A program made the translations under genes and the position numbers. The notes beneath the pieces are model-generated. The model had not been told where the DNA came from. It saw nothing but the letters and a program-made list of their open reading frames with translations, and did no database searches. Positions 8,475-20,351 of a DNA stretch of 54,722 bases are shown piece after piece. The DNA is from Neoluteolibacter marinus (GTDB lineage Bacteria; Verrucomicrobiota; Verrucomicrobiia; Verrucomicrobiales; Akkermansiaceae), in contig NZ_JACZFQ010000002.1 of NCBI RefSeq assembly GCF_014904755.1, positions 1 through 54,722 of the forward strand, in the 5' to 3' direction. Position 1 is the first letter of the stretch; each line of letters starts with the position of its first letter.

Positions 8475-9527
8475 ATGTCCCAGCTTCCAAAGAACTTCGA
8501 AAAGATGCTCCTCGGTGGAGCCTGCGTCGCCGCCGTCGGCCTCGCGGCCCTCGGCTTCATGAAGTCCGGCGCGGTCGAAACCGACTTCGACCACTCGCTG
8601 GCCGGATCCGGCAAGGATGACGTCGGCATCCCCGAAGCCGCCGCCACCACCAAGGCGATCAACTCGCTCAAGTCGAACCGGGTCATCGAGCCCGGCGACG
8701 ACGACGGACGTCCGGTCGACATTTTCGTCGGCATCCCGCTGTTCGCCGACAAGAATAACCCCAACAAGCCGGTCGATTTGATCGACGGCAAGGAAGTCCA
8801 CGAGGGCATTCCGAACCGTTGGTGGATCGAGACCGGTGCCGACATCACCTTCGCCAACTCCCCGGATCGCGACGACGACGGCGACGGCTACACCAACCGC
8901 GAGGAGTACGAAGGCAAGACCCATCCGGTCGATGCCAAGAGCTACCCGCCGCTGATCAACAAACTCGCCTATCTCAAGGATGAGTCGATCCAGTGGTATG
9001 TGCAGTTCGGCTTCGAGTCGGGCGGCAAGTGGGCACCCAACATCCTCGGCGTGATGCCCGACGGCAAGGCCTTCAAGAGCCGCGTCAGCGCGGTGGAGAT
9101 GCTCGAAGTCGGCGACACCTTCTTCGAGGACGGTCCCTTCGCCGGGCGCTTCAAGTTCACCGGCATGACCGAAAAGGAAGTGACCAGCGAGCGCACCCAG
9201 CTGACCCAGACCAAGCGGATCGGCCTCTACGAGGACCTCAAGCCGAACAAGGCCGGGACCAAGTACGAGTCCGAGCAAAGCCTGCCGAAGGCCCAGCTCG
9301 ACGCCAGCGCCTACTATGACCGCACCGCGGTGCTCGAACTCCAGGCCATCGGTGAAGAAGGCACGCAGTTCAAGGTCGAGGAAGGCACCAAGTTCGCCCT
9401 GCCCTCCGGCGGCGACGAGAAGAATTACCTGCTGAAGACCGTGACCCCGGAGTCCATCGTCGTGGAGTACACCGACGCCGACGGCAAGACCCAGACCAAG
9501 GAAATCTCCAAGGGCGGCACACCCTAA
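8475..9527 (+). CDS. Amuc_1099-like membrane-anchored protein with calcium-loop motif
   Basis: The product has 350 residues with a single N-terminal membrane segment (about residues 13-30) and a large non-cytoplasmic domain. Around residue 133 the sequence DRDDDGDGYTNREEYEG is a calcium-binding loop of the thrombospondin type-3/EF-hand-like kind (DxDxDGxxxxEE). Two beta domains follow, and the end carries LKTVTPESIVVEYTDADGK, similar to the short beta motif of PilP/GspC-like proteins that contact secretins. Gene order and size match Amuc_1099. The resemblance to PilP/GspC is an inference from position and from this C-terminal motif. The gap to the previous gene is 30 bases and to the secretin start 72 bases. 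Confidence 0.82.
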   Translation: MSQLPKNFEKMLLGGACVAAVGLAALGFMKSGAVETDFDHSLAGSGKDDVGIPEAAATTKAINSLKSNRVIEPGDDDGRPVDIFVGIPLFADKNNPNKPVDLIDGKEVHEGIPNRWWIETGADITFANSPDRDDDGDGYTNREEYEGKTHPVDAKSYPPLINKLAYLKDESIQWYVQFGFESGGKWAPNILGVMPDGKAFKSRVSAVEMLEVGDTFFEDGPFAGRFKFTGMTEKEVTSERTQLTQTKRIGLYEDLKPNKAGTKYESEQSLPKAQLDASAYYDRTAVLELQAIGEEGTQFKVEEGTKFALPSGGDEKNYLLKTVTPESIVVEYTDADGKTQTKEISKGGTP

Positions 9528-9599
9528 CCTTTATTCAACCCGTTTTTGAAAAAATCGCTTCCCAATCGCCGGCCAGACCGGCAGAACACCGCACCAACC

Positions 9600-12209
9600 A
9601 TGCAAAAAACGCCAACGCATCGTACCCGCACCACTGCTGCTGCCTTGATGGCGGTGGCCGCTGTGATGCCGGTCGCCCTGACAGTCGCCAACGCCGGCGA
9701 AGGATCCTACGGCGGCGGCTACAGCAGCCTCGCCCAGAAGGAAATGATCCGCCGCCAGAACGCGGTCGCTGAATCGGACAGGCTCCGTGACGAAGGTCGC
9801 GAAGCCTATGCCAAGGGCGACTACAAGCAGGCGGTCGACAAGTACAGGGAGGCTCTGCAGGTGTTGCCCGATGCGCCCATGGTGCAGGATCGCCGGACCT
9901 ATCTCACCCAGCTTCTTGCCGACGGTTCCACCGCTCTCGGCGACAATTACCGCAAGCTCGGCAAGTACGATGAAGCCCGTCAGCTGGCGGACGACGTGCT
10001 GGCCGTGGACGCGAACAATGCCGATGCCAAGCGTCTCAACGACTGGCTCGATGATCCGATCCGCACCAACCCGGCGCTGACCTACGAGCACACCGAGAAC
10101 GTCGATGAGGTTCGCCGCAAGCTCTATACCGCCGAAGGCAACTACGATCTCGGCAAGTACGACGAAGCCCATCGCGTGTATGAAGACGTGCTGCGGATCG
10201 ACCCGTACAACAAGGCCGCCCGCCGCGGCATGGAGAAGGTCGCCCAGGCCCGCGCCGATTACTATCGCGCCGCCTACGACCAGACCCGCGCCCACCTCCT
10301 CGCCGAAGTGGACAAGGCTTGGGAACTCTCCGTTCCCCCGCTGATCACCGACCAGATCGATCCGGGCACGGGCAGTCCGAACGTGACCGGCGGTGCCACC
10401 TACATCCTCAACAAGCTGAAGAACATCACCATCCCGGTGATCAACTTCGAGGATACCTCGGTGGAAGAAGCCATCGACTTCCTGCGCCTGCGCTCGATCG
10501 AACTGGACACCCAGGAGATCGATCCGACCCGCAAGGGCATCAACTTCGTCATCCGCAAGCCCCGCGGTGGTGCCAGCGGCGACGCCGGCCTCGACGCCGA
10601 TTCCGGCGGTGGCCTCGGCGGTGCCGCCCAGGACCCGGGCTCCCTTCGGATCGACCAGCTCAGCCTGCGCAACGTGCCGCTCGCTGAAGCCCTGAAGTAC
10701 ATCTGCGACAAGACCAAGCTCCGTTACAAGGTCGATGAGTTCGCCGTGACCCTGGTTCCGGCGACCGAGACCGACGAAGACCTGTTCACCCGCAGCTTCC
10801 GCGTTCCGCCGGACTTCCTGTCCAAGCTGGGCGGTGGCAGTGGAGCCGGCGAGGATTCCGGCGACGATCCGTTCGCTCCGGATGCCGGTGGTGGCACCAC
10901 CCGCACCCTTGCCCCGCGCAAGAGCGAAACCCAGCTTCTCAGCGACAACGGCGTGAAGTTCCCGGAAGGTGCTTCGGCCAAGTTCTTCGCCGGCAGCAGC
11001 ACCCTGCTCGTTCGCAACACCCCGACCAACCTCGACCTGATCGAGCAGATCGTCTCCCAGCTGGTCGGCGACACGCCGAAGCAGGTGAAGATCTCGACCA
11101 AGTTCGTCGAAATCTCCCAGGAGAACACCGACGAGCTCGGCTTCGACTGGCTGGTGTCGCCCTTCGGTCTTTCCGCCAACCAGGTCTTCCTCGGCGGTGG
11201 CACGATCGGCAGCGGCATGGTCCGCACCAATGCCGACTTCATCAGCCCGGTTGACGGTGTGAACATCCCGGGTGTCCCGGCTTCCTCCGGCACCAATGTC
11301 ACCGACATCGTCACCGGCGGCCTCCGCAGCGGCGACGGCGCGATCAACCGCAACAGCATCGACGCGGTTCTCAACAACCCGAACCGCAATGCGCAGAACG
11401 CCAACCCGGCACCTGGCATCGCGGCCCTCACCGGTCTCTTCTCCGACAGCCAGGTCCAGCTCATCATGCGTGGCCTCGCCCAGAAGAAGGGCACCGACCT
11501 GATGACTGCTCCGAGCATCACGGCCCGTTCCGGTGAGAAGGCGTTGATCGAGATCATCCGCGAATTCATCTACCCGACCGAATACGAGCCCCCGGAACTT
11601 CCGAACTCGATCGGCGGCGGTATCAGCACCGGCGGTCTCGGCCTGTCGAGCGGTGGTGGCAGCTTCCCGGTGACCCCGGCGACCCCGACCTCGTTCGAAA
11701 CCCGCAACACCGGTGTGACGCTCGAGATCGAACCGACCATCGGCGGCAACGACTTCGTGATCGATCTCCGCTTCGCTCCCGACATCGTCGAGTTCGAAGG
11801 CTTCGTGAACTACGGCAGCCCGATCCAGTCCCCGGCGACCGACTTCCTCGGCAACCCGGTGACGGTGATCATCACCGAGAACCGGATCGAAATGCCGGTC
11901 TTCTCCAGCCGCCGTGTCACCACCGCGCTCACCATCTATGACGGCTACACCGTTGCCGTTGGTGGCCTGATGCGTGAAGACGTGCAGACGGTTGAGGACA
12001 AGGTGCCGATCCTCGGTGACATCCCGGTTGTGGGGCGCCTGTTCCAGTCGCGCTCCGAAAACCGGATCAAGAGCAACCTGATCATCTTCGTGACCGCCCA
12101 GATCATCGACGCCACCGGCCGTCCGATCCGCGGTGGGGATGCCCTGCCGACCGTTGGCGGTGGGGATGCAGGCTCCGATCCGAGCGTGTTGCCCGAACTC
12201 GGGAACTGA
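9600..12209 (+). CDS. Secretin (type II/IV pilus GspD/PilQ family) with N-terminal TPR repeats, Amuc_1098-like
   Basis: This outer-membrane secretin of 869 residues is last in the pilus-related cluster. The ATG at 9600 gives a classical signal peptide ending near VANA. A TTG at 9546 would extend it by 18 residues and is less likely. Three TPR-like helices follow (AYAKGDYKQAVDKYREAL, KYDEARQLADDVL, KYDEAHRVYEDVL), then N-domains (ITIPVINFEDTSVEEAIDFL) with Gly-rich linkers. The secretin domain contains VKISTKFVEISQENTDELGF, TAPSITARSGEKALIEI, IYPTEYEP, TPTSFETRNTGV, a VGGLMRED lip motif, VPILGDIPVVGRLF and the terminal NLIIFVTAQII. No lipobox is seen. It should form the outer-membrane pore for the pilus or secretion machine whose inner platform is encoded just upstream. 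Confidence 0.92.
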   Translation: MQKTPTHRTRTTAAALMAVAAVMPVALTVANAGEGSYGGGYSSLAQKEMIRRQNAVAESDRLRDEGREAYAKGDYKQAVDKYREALQVLPDAPMVQDRRTYLTQLLADGSTALGDNYRKLGKYDEARQLADDVLAVDANNADAKRLNDWLDDPIRTNPALTYEHTENVDEVRRKLYTAEGNYDLGKYDEAHRVYEDVLRIDPYNKAARRGMEKVAQARADYYRAAYDQTRAHLLAEVDKAWELSVPPLITDQIDPGTGSPNVTGGATYILNKLKNITIPVINFEDTSVEEAIDFLRLRSIELDTQEIDPTRKGINFVIRKPRGGASGDAGLDADSGGGLGGAAQDPGSLRIDQLSLRNVPLAEALKYICDKTKLRYKVDEFAVTLVPATETDEDLFTRSFRVPPDFLSKLGGGSGAGEDSGDDPFAPDAGGGTTRTLAPRKSETQLLSDNGVKFPEGASAKFFAGSSTLLVRNTPTNLDLIEQIVSQLVGDTPKQVKISTKFVEISQENTDELGFDWLVSPFGLSANQVFLGGGTIGSGMVRTNADFISPVDGVNIPGVPASSGTNVTDIVTGGLRSGDGAINRNSIDAVLNNPNRNAQNANPAPGIAALTGLFSDSQVQLIMRGLAQKKGTDLMTAPSITARSGEKALIEIIREFIYPTEYEPPELPNSIGGGISTGGLGLSSGGGSFPVTPATPTSFETRNTGVTLEIEPTIGGNDFVIDLRFAPDIVEFEGFVNYGSPIQSPATDFLGNPVTVIITENRIEMPVFSSRRVTTALTIYDGYTVAVGGLMREDVQTVEDKVPILGDIPVVGRLFQSRSENRIKSNLIIFVTAQIIDATGRPIRGGDALPTVGGGDAGSDPSVLPELGN

Positions 12210-12230
12210 TATACGCGATTCAGATTCATC

Positions 12231-12264
12231 GGGCGGAAGGGAAACCTTCCGCCCGTTTTCTTTT
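12231..12264 (+). terminator. Strong intrinsic terminator after the secretin gene
   Basis: A perfect 10-bp stem (GGGCGGAAGG paired with CCTTCCGCCC) is closed by a GAAA tetraloop and followed by GTTTTCTTTT. It starts 21 bases after the secretin stop codon and ends just before the coaE-rho frame. It should end the transcript of the five-gene pilus-related cluster and force coaE-rho to use its own promoter. Confidence 0.9.
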
Positions 12265-12344
12265 CCCCGATGCCGGCTTTGCCCGGTGGTTCGAGGGCGC
12301 GAATAGAGATTGATGGAGGCCTTGCCCGGAGCGCAGCCTCCGGC

Positions 12345-14273
12345 GTGCTCGTGTTCGGACTCAGCGGAGGCATCGCCAGCGGCAAATCCACGGCGTGCCG
12401 GATGATGGCGGAAAGGTCGTCCCGCATCGCGTTCTTCGATGCGGATGCTTCGGTGCACCGCCTGCTTGCGGAAGATCCGGTCGTGGCCGGGCGGATCGTC
12501 GGCCGCTTCGGCGACGAGGTGCGGCTGGCGGCCGGCGGGGTGGATCGGTCGGTCTTGCGCCGCAAGGTTTTCGATGATCCGGCCGCGCGCCGGGACCTTG
12601 AGGCCATCCTGCATCCACGGGTGCGGGAGGAATGTCTTGAATCTTTGGCGCTTGCCCGCAAAGTTGGCGCGCCCCTGTTCGTGGCGGACATCCCGCTCCT
12701 GTTTGAAAACGACTTCGATTTCGGACAATGCGGGAACCTCCTGGTGGCCGCCGGAATTTCGACCCGCCGCCAAAGGCTTCGCGACCGCAACGGCTTCGAC
12801 GAAGCGACCATTGACTCGATCCTTGCGGCGCAGATGCCCCAGGAAGAGAAGATCCGCAGGGCAGACCATGTTTTTTGGAACGAGGGCCCGCCCTCGGTCC
12901 TGGAATCGCAGATCCTGCGCTTCCTGCAATCCCACGCCATCATGAGCGACGATACCCCAGAACAAGAACTTCCGGCCGACGACTCCGCACCTGCCGTGCA
13001 GGAGGCCGCGCCGGCGCCCCAGACCATCGATATCAACGCGTTTCGCCTCAAGCCTTTGGCGGAGCTGCTTTCGATGGCGGAGGCGGTCCCGGTCCGGATC
13101 ACCGCCGGAGCTTCCAAGGCGCAATTGATTTTCGAGCTGCTGAGCTTTTATGCCAACGAAGGCGCCGATCTGGTGGGGGAGGGGATCGTCGAGCAGGCCA
13201 AGGAGAATTACGCGATGTTGCGTGATCCCGCGCGCAGCTTCCGGACCTCGCCGGACGATCTGTATGTGAACGGGCACCTGCTGCGCGATCACGGCCTGCG
13301 GGCAGGCAACCGGGTCAAGGTGAGGATCCGCTCGCCGCGGGATCGCGACAAGTATCTGTCGGCGGTCGAGGTGCTCGAGATCGAGGGCGTTCCGGCGGCG
13401 GAATACTCGGTGCCGAAGGACTTCGACAAATTGACGCCGCTGTTTCCCGACGAGCGGCTTGTCATGGAATCGGACGGCCCCGAGGCGATCGGCGTCCGGG
13501 TGCTGGATCTGGTCGCGCCGCTCGGCAAAGGCCAGCGCGGGCTGATCGTGGCGCCGCCCCGCGGAGGCAAGACGATCCTGCTCAAGCAAATCGCCAAGGC
13601 GATCCGCCGCAATCACCCGGAGGTGGAATTGATCGTCGTGTTGCTCGACGAACGGCCCGAGGAAGTCACCGACTTCGAGGAAACCGTTGGTACCACGGTT
13701 TTCGCCTCGACCTTTGACGAGGCGCCGCGGCGCCATGCCCAGGTCGCCGACCTGGTCATCGAGCGCGCCCGCCGCTTGGTCGAGCAAGGCAAGGACGTCG
13801 TCCTGTTGCTCGACAGCTTGACGCGGCTCGCGCGCGGTCACAATTCGGCCTCGCAAGGGGGGCCGATCGGCAGCGGTGGCGTCAGTCCCGCGGCCCTGCA
13901 GAAATCGCGCAAATTCTTCGGCAACGCACGCAATGTCGAGGAAGGCGGCAGCCTCACGATCCTGGCCACCGCCTTGATCGAGACCGAGAGCCGGATGGAC
14001 GACGTGATCTTCGAGGAGTTCAAGGGAACCGGGAACATGGAGGTCCGGCTCGACCGCGAACTGGCCGAGCGCCGGGTCTTCCCCGCGATTCACATCCCGC
14101 AGAGCGGTACCCGCAACGACGACCGTCTCTATCACCCCGACGAGTTCGTCAAAGTGCTAGATATCCGCCGCCAGCTGGCACAATTGCCCATCGGTGATGC
14201 GATCGAAACCCTGCTCAAAAACCTCCGTGGCACGAAGACCAACGCGGAGTTGCTGCTCAGGGGGCTACGTTGA
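12345..14273 (+). CDS. rho: CoaE-Rho fusion: dephospho-CoA kinase joined to transcription termination factor Rho
   Basis: One uninterrupted frame encodes two enzymes. The N-terminal part (about 200 residues) is dephospho-CoA kinase, the last step of CoA synthesis. It has P-loop [41 protein letters not shown] and the C-terminal ADHVFWNEG. An in-frame ATG at 12942 ([14 protein letters not shown]) begins an acidic linker, then Rho. Rho has the N-terminal helical domain ([15 protein letters not shown]), the RNA-binding cold-shock-like domain ([18 protein letters not shown]), Walker [21 protein letters not shown] and Walker [15 protein letters not shown], ending ELLLRGLR. The GTG at 12345 fits the CoaE boundary and lies after the terminator at 12231-12264. 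An ATG at 12270 would add 25 residues without family character. Rho could also be made separately from 12942, but no Shine-Dalgarno motif precedes it. Confidence 0.9.
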   Translation: MLVFGLSGGIASGKSTACRMMAERSSRIAFFDADASVHRLLAEDPVVAGRIVGRFGDEVRLAAGGVDRSVLRRKVFDDPAARRDLEAILHPRVREECLESLALARKVGAPLFVADIPLLFENDFDFGQCGNLLVAAGISTRRQRLRDRNGFDEATIDSILAAQMPQEEKIRRADHVFWNEGPPSVLESQILRFLQSHAIMSDDTPEQELPADDSAPAVQEAAPAPQTIDINAFRLKPLAELLSMAEAVPVRITAGASKAQLIFELLSFYANEGADLVGEGIVEQAKENYAMLRDPARSFRTSPDDLYVNGHLLRDHGLRAGNRVKVRIRSPRDRDKYLSAVEVLEIEGVPAAEYSVPKDFDKLTPLFPDERLVMESDGPEAIGVRVLDLVAPLGKGQRGLIVAPPRGGKTILLKQIAKAIRRNHPEVELIVVLLDERPEEVTDFEETVGTTVFASTFDEAPRRHAQVADLVIERARRLVEQGKDVVLLLDSLTRLARGHNSASQGGPIGSGGVSPAALQKSRKFFGNARNVEEGGSLTILATALIETESRMDDVIFEEFKGTGNMEVRLDRELAERRVFPAIHIPQSGTRNDDRLYHPDEFVKVLDIRRQLAQLPIGDAIETLLKNLRGTKTNAELLLRGLR

Positions 14274-14392
14274 TCCGGTTGCCGCCGGAGAAGTTGACAA
14301 TGCAAAGACAATGAAGGGTCGTTGCGGGATTGGCCGGGTCGACTTCCGAGAATCTGCTTGTCAAATCCAGAAGGCACCTTGAGTTTTCGCGC

Positions 14393-16429
14393 ATGCAAAC
14401 CCACCGGATTGTCGCGACCGTCGCGTCTCTAATGTGTCTGGCCGCAGCCCAAGCGGACGTCTACATGGGACTCGGCGCCGACCAGCTGCACTATCAGGAA
14501 AGCGCCCTCAAGGTGCGCTTTGATTCAGGCGAACTCAATTTGATCCTGCGGGACGGATTGGTGGTTCTCGCCCCGTGCAGCGTCGACCCACAGCTTTTCT
14601 TCTTCACGCCCAGCATTCCCTGCCCGCTGGGTGCCACGGGCTTCATCGCCCAAGGTGACGTCGACCGCGACGGGGTTCGCGACGACAACCAGTATTGGTC
14701 CGTCGCGACGGTGGTTCCGGCTCTCTTGATCGAGCCGTCCCGCCAGGATCTCGTGCAGCTTTTTGCGGCTCCGCCATCGAAGTTGCCGCGCCCCTTGCAA
14801 AACTTCCGCGACGACTCGCTGGTGGCGTTCTACGACATTTCCACCCCGACGGTCCGTCACTTCGACCAGTCGCGCTATGAATTCGTGCGCCGCTACGGTT
14901 CGGTGCGTCAGGTTGAGACCACGATTGCCCGCGGCCTCGTTGGTCCCGCTGGCGCGGGTGCAGGCACCATCATTCTTACCGTGACGGGCGCGGATATCCC
15001 GAACTCCCCGGTCGTGGTTGAAATCGACGCGGAGATCCAGACGGCGGCCGAATGGGCCAACACCGCCCGCCTTGCTCTCGGGGCGAACGCGGACATCACG
15101 TCGGTTTATTCCGTGGGTGGAACCGGTGCCAACATCGTCCTTACCGAGCTGGTTGCGGACGGCAACGACCCGACCCTGAACATTGCCATCGAGGCCGGAA
15201 CCGCGACGCTGGCGGAGCTTCCGATCCCGACGAGCTTGAATACGCTGGCCGGGACATACGTCGGGACGCCGGCGGCGGCGCTCAAGCAAATGGGCGAGGA
15301 ACTGGTTCCGGGGCAATACACCTTCACGTTCCCGCGGCTGGGTAGTCCGGACCTGAATCCGGTGGCAATCCCGGTCACCGTGGTTCCCTACGTGGAGGCT
15401 TACGGAGCCGGACGGCAGGCCCGGAAAGGGTTCCGTTTCACCCAAGCCAGCTGGGACGGGGACTACTATCAGATGGACCCGCGCGTGATCACGTCGATCG
15501 ACTGGCAGGGCAACGACCGCTCGGTGATCCGGCCGGGTGACGAGATTTACTTCTCGATCCTCAACGAGGCCGAGGACTTCCTGCTGTTCCCGCCGACGGT
15601 TCCGCAGAATCCGGTGCTTCTCAGCACCCCGACGGTGACGAGCTACACCATGCCGCCGTTCTTCTTCACCGTCGGTGATGAAGGCGTGATCAACCTCCGC
15701 TTCCAGCGCAACTTGCCGAGCAATGGTGTCGCCTACGATGTCTCCCAGCGGGTCTTCCGGGCGAGGACCCGTATGGTCGACAGCTACTATGGCTATGCCC
15801 CGGTGACCTTGCCGATCGGCACCTCGAAGCGCGACCTGGATCCGAAGTCGAACATCGACGGCGACTCGATGACCAATATCGAGGAGTTCGCCTACCAGTT
15901 CCCGACGAACGAAGACATCAATGCCTCTGCCAAGGAACAATATGACCCGGGCGTCTCGGACACCTTCGACTTCGTCGAACAGTTCAGCCGGGTTGTGACG
16001 AAGTTCCCTGATCCGATCAACGACCCGCTCGTCCAGCCCGACGGTCCGGCGGCTCCGTATCTCGATGCCGACAATCACATCGTCTTCGAGGTTCCTTACC
16101 GCCCTCGCATCGGCACTTCGCTGAAGTACCAGTTCGTGGAATACATCACCAACAAGCGGGGCAAGAAGCGCGCCAAGAAGCTCAAGAACATCACCAAGGA
16201 TTGGACCTTGGAGCTGAGCGATCCGGTGGAGGAGACCGTCAATGTCCTCATCGAGATCAAGGTGATCGACACCGCGACCGGCGATGTGACCGCGATTCAG
16301 TCGGGTGGCAACATGGATGTGACCCTCGGTCGCCAGTATCTCGTTCTTCGCAGCCTTGAACCGGTGGCGGATCCCCTTGCGCCGCTTCCGGAACTGGGTG
16401 TGATCCCGACCGCGGTGAAGATCAATTGA
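14393..16429 (+). CDS. Large exported protein of unknown function
   Basis: The ATG at 14393 yields 678 residues with a signal peptide (MQTHRIVATVASLMCLAAAQA). Residues about 185-280 resemble a beta module common in large extracellular proteins (TILTVTGADIP-type start, then AEWANTARLALGANADI and a DPTLNIAIEAGTA-type end). Near residue 485, DPKSNIDGDSMTNIEEF is a calcium-loop motif like that of the anchored protein at 8475-9527. The C-terminal part is Lys-rich (KRGKKRAKKLK) and ends with a beta domain. No catalytic family is recognised. The 119-base gap from rho and the terminator downstream (16485-16520) suggest a single-gene transcript. It is probably a cell-surface or periplasmic structural protein. 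Confidence 0.75.
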   Translation: MQTHRIVATVASLMCLAAAQADVYMGLGADQLHYQESALKVRFDSGELNLILRDGLVVLAPCSVDPQLFFFTPSIPCPLGATGFIAQGDVDRDGVRDDNQYWSVATVVPALLIEPSRQDLVQLFAAPPSKLPRPLQNFRDDSLVAFYDISTPTVRHFDQSRYEFVRRYGSVRQVETTIARGLVGPAGAGAGTIILTVTGADIPNSPVVVEIDAEIQTAAEWANTARLALGANADITSVYSVGGTGANIVLTELVADGNDPTLNIAIEAGTATLAELPIPTSLNTLAGTYVGTPAAALKQMGEELVPGQYTFTFPRLGSPDLNPVAIPVTVVPYVEAYGAGRQARKGFRFTQASWDGDYYQMDPRVITSIDWQGNDRSVIRPGDEIYFSILNEAEDFLLFPPTVPQNPVLLSTPTVTSYTMPPFFFTVGDEGVINLRFQRNLPSNGVAYDVSQRVFRARTRMVDSYYGYAPVTLPIGTSKRDLDPKSNIDGDSMTNIEEFAYQFPTNEDINASAKEQYDPGVSDTFDFVEQFSRVVTKFPDPINDPLVQPDGPAAPYLDADNHIVFEVPYRPRIGTSLKYQFVEYITNKRGKKRAKKLKNITKDWTLELSDPVEETVNVLIEIKVIDTATGDVTAIQSGGNMDVTLGRQYLVLRSLEPVADPLAPLPELGVIPTAVKIN

Positions 16430-16484
16430 TCTCGCGCTCCGGTTGTTTGTTCGCACGATGCCTCATCCGAGCTAGCTGAATCTC

Positions 16485-16520
16485 AAACTCCGGTGCCCGA
16501 TTTCGGGGGCCGGAGTTTTT
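16485..16520 (+). terminator. Intrinsic terminator after the exported-protein gene
   Basis: A 9-bp stem (AAACTCCGG with CCGGAGTTT) encloses a second short stem (CCCG/CGGG) and runs into a row of five T residues. It begins 56 bases after the stop at 16429. It overlaps the 5' part of the open frame for ribonuclease D, which is evidence that the true start of that gene lies further downstream. Confidence 0.82.
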
Positions 16521-16543
16521 CCATGTTGTCATTGGATTTCTAC

Positions 16544-17611
16544 ATGTCGTCCCCCGTTCTGGTCCGCAGTCATCAAGAGCTTACCTCGCTGCTTTCCCGG
16601 CCGCAGGCCGGGGCCGTATGTGCCATCGATACCGAGGCGGACAGCTTGCATCGCTACCGCGAGTCGCTCTGCCTGGTCCAGTACGCATGTGAGGAAGAGA
16701 ATGTCCTGATCGATCCTCTGGAGATCGAAGACCTCAGCCCGCTGGGCGAGTTCCTCTCCGGCCGGCCGGTCTGGATGCACGGGGCGGACTACGACATGAC
16801 AATGTTGCGCCGGAGTTTCGGTACCTTGCCGCCGGCGGTGTTCGACACCCAGATCGGGGCCCGGCTCCTCGGGGTGAGGAAGTTCGGCTTGGCCAATCTG
16901 GTCGAACTTTATTTCGGCGTGGTGCTGTCGAAGTCGTCGCAGAAGGCGGATTGGGGGAAGCGCCCCTTGTCGCCGAAGATGATGGACTATGCGCTCAACG
17001 ACGTCCGCTATCTCCTGCCGATGGGGGAGGAAATTTGCCGGCAATTGAAGGAGAAGGGTCGCTACGAATGGTTTGTCGAAAGTTGCGACGCGGCCCGTGC
17101 GAAGGTGCTGGAGCGCGATGACACCAAGGAGGATCCTTGGCGAATCCAAGGATCCGGCCGCTTGGATCGGGCAGGGCTCAATTTCCTCAAGCATTTGTGG
17201 GAGTGGCGGGACAGCGAGGCCGCCTCCTGGGACCGGCCCTCCTTCATGGTGGTGACCAACCGCCAGTTGATCGAGTGGAGCATGGCTTTGACCCAAGGTC
17301 GTCGCATCGACATTCCGTCCCACTATCGTCCGGACCGCCGCAAGCGGCTCACCGAGGCCCTGGACGCGGCGCGTGCCCTCGATTCCGGGGCATGGCCGGA
17401 GAAGCCAAGGGGCTTGCGTCGTCGCCGAGACTCGGATTTCGACGCGCGTGTGGCGAAGCTGATTTCGCAGCGGGACAAGAAGGGTGAGGAACTGGATATC
17501 GATTCGTCGTTGATTGCCCCGCGTTCCGTGCTGGAGGCGATCGCCGAAGGAGAAGCGAGCCCTGATGAAGTGCTTTTGGGCTGGCAGCGCCAGTGCATGT
17601 CGATGGATTGA
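16544..17611 (+). CDS. rnd: Ribonuclease D-type 3'-5' exoribonuclease
   Basis: This is a DEDD-family 3'-5' exonuclease, in this family used for trimming tRNA and other small RNA 3' ends. The catalytic acids are visible: Asp and Glu in CAIDTEADS (Exo I), Asp in HGADYDMTML (Exo II), and Tyr/Asp in YALNDVRYL (Exo III, DEDDy type). An HRDC-type helical domain follows at about residues 205-285 (LNFLKHLWEWRDSEA), then a basic region (KPRGLRRRRDSDFD). The ATG at 16544 gives 355 residues, close to the usual 370. An ATG at 16523 is also possible. The frame is open back to 16493, but that start lies inside the terminator of the previous gene. Confidence 0.9.
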   Translation: MSSPVLVRSHQELTSLLSRPQAGAVCAIDTEADSLHRYRESLCLVQYACEEENVLIDPLEIEDLSPLGEFLSGRPVWMHGADYDMTMLRRSFGTLPPAVFDTQIGARLLGVRKFGLANLVELYFGVVLSKSSQKADWGKRPLSPKMMDYALNDVRYLLPMGEEICRQLKEKGRYEWFVESCDAARAKVLERDDTKEDPWRIQGSGRLDRAGLNFLKHLWEWRDSEAASWDRPSFMVVTNRQLIEWSMALTQGRRIDIPSHYRPDRRKRLTEALDAARALDSGAWPEKPRGLRRRRDSDFDARVAKLISQRDKKGEELDIDSSLIAPRSVLEAIAEGEASPDEVLLGWQRQCMSMD

Positions 17612-17631
17612 CGGGGAACGTGGCTCCCCGT
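17611..17631 (+). terminator. Hairpin directly after the ribonuclease D stop codon
   Basis: ACGGGGA and TCCCCGT form a 7-bp stem with a 7-base loop, starting at the last base of the stop codon. No T-run follows (TGCAATCTGC), so this is not a convincing intrinsic terminator. It may protect the mRNA end or act with Rho. Confidence 0.35.
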
Positions 17632-17698
17632 TGCAATCTGCTTTAATTCAACGGCTTGGATCGTGGGCTGGAGGGTGTTATTTCTCCGGCATTTTTGA

Positions 17699-20290
<2,592 letters not shown>

Positions 20291-20351
20291 CTCCTCCACA
20301 CCCCGATTTCCACTGACCTCTGATCCCTGATCACCGGCCGATCCCGAACCC

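Noticed and set aside
12270-12344. ATG at 12270 as start of the CoaE-Rho protein
   Set aside because: It directly follows the T-tract of the terminator, and the 25 residues it adds have no family character. The GTG at 12345 fits the CoaE boundary, though this is not proven.
12900-12960. CoaE and Rho as two separate adjacent genes
   Set aside because: There is no stop codon between the domains in this sequence and no ribosome-binding motif before the ATG at 12942. A sequencing error at a stop codon cannot be excluded.
9531-14135. Very long open frame on the minus strand opposite the secretin and coaE-rho genes
   Set aside because: Composition is Arg/Gly/Asp/Val-rich without domains, and both opposite-strand genes have full family motifs. 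Long antisense frames are expected at this GC content.
14294-14299. TTGACA box upstream of the large exported-protein gene as a sigma-70 promoter
   Set aside because: No TATAAT-like sequence is present at 16-18 bases spacing. The similar TTGACA at 17695-17700 before gyrB fails for the same reason.
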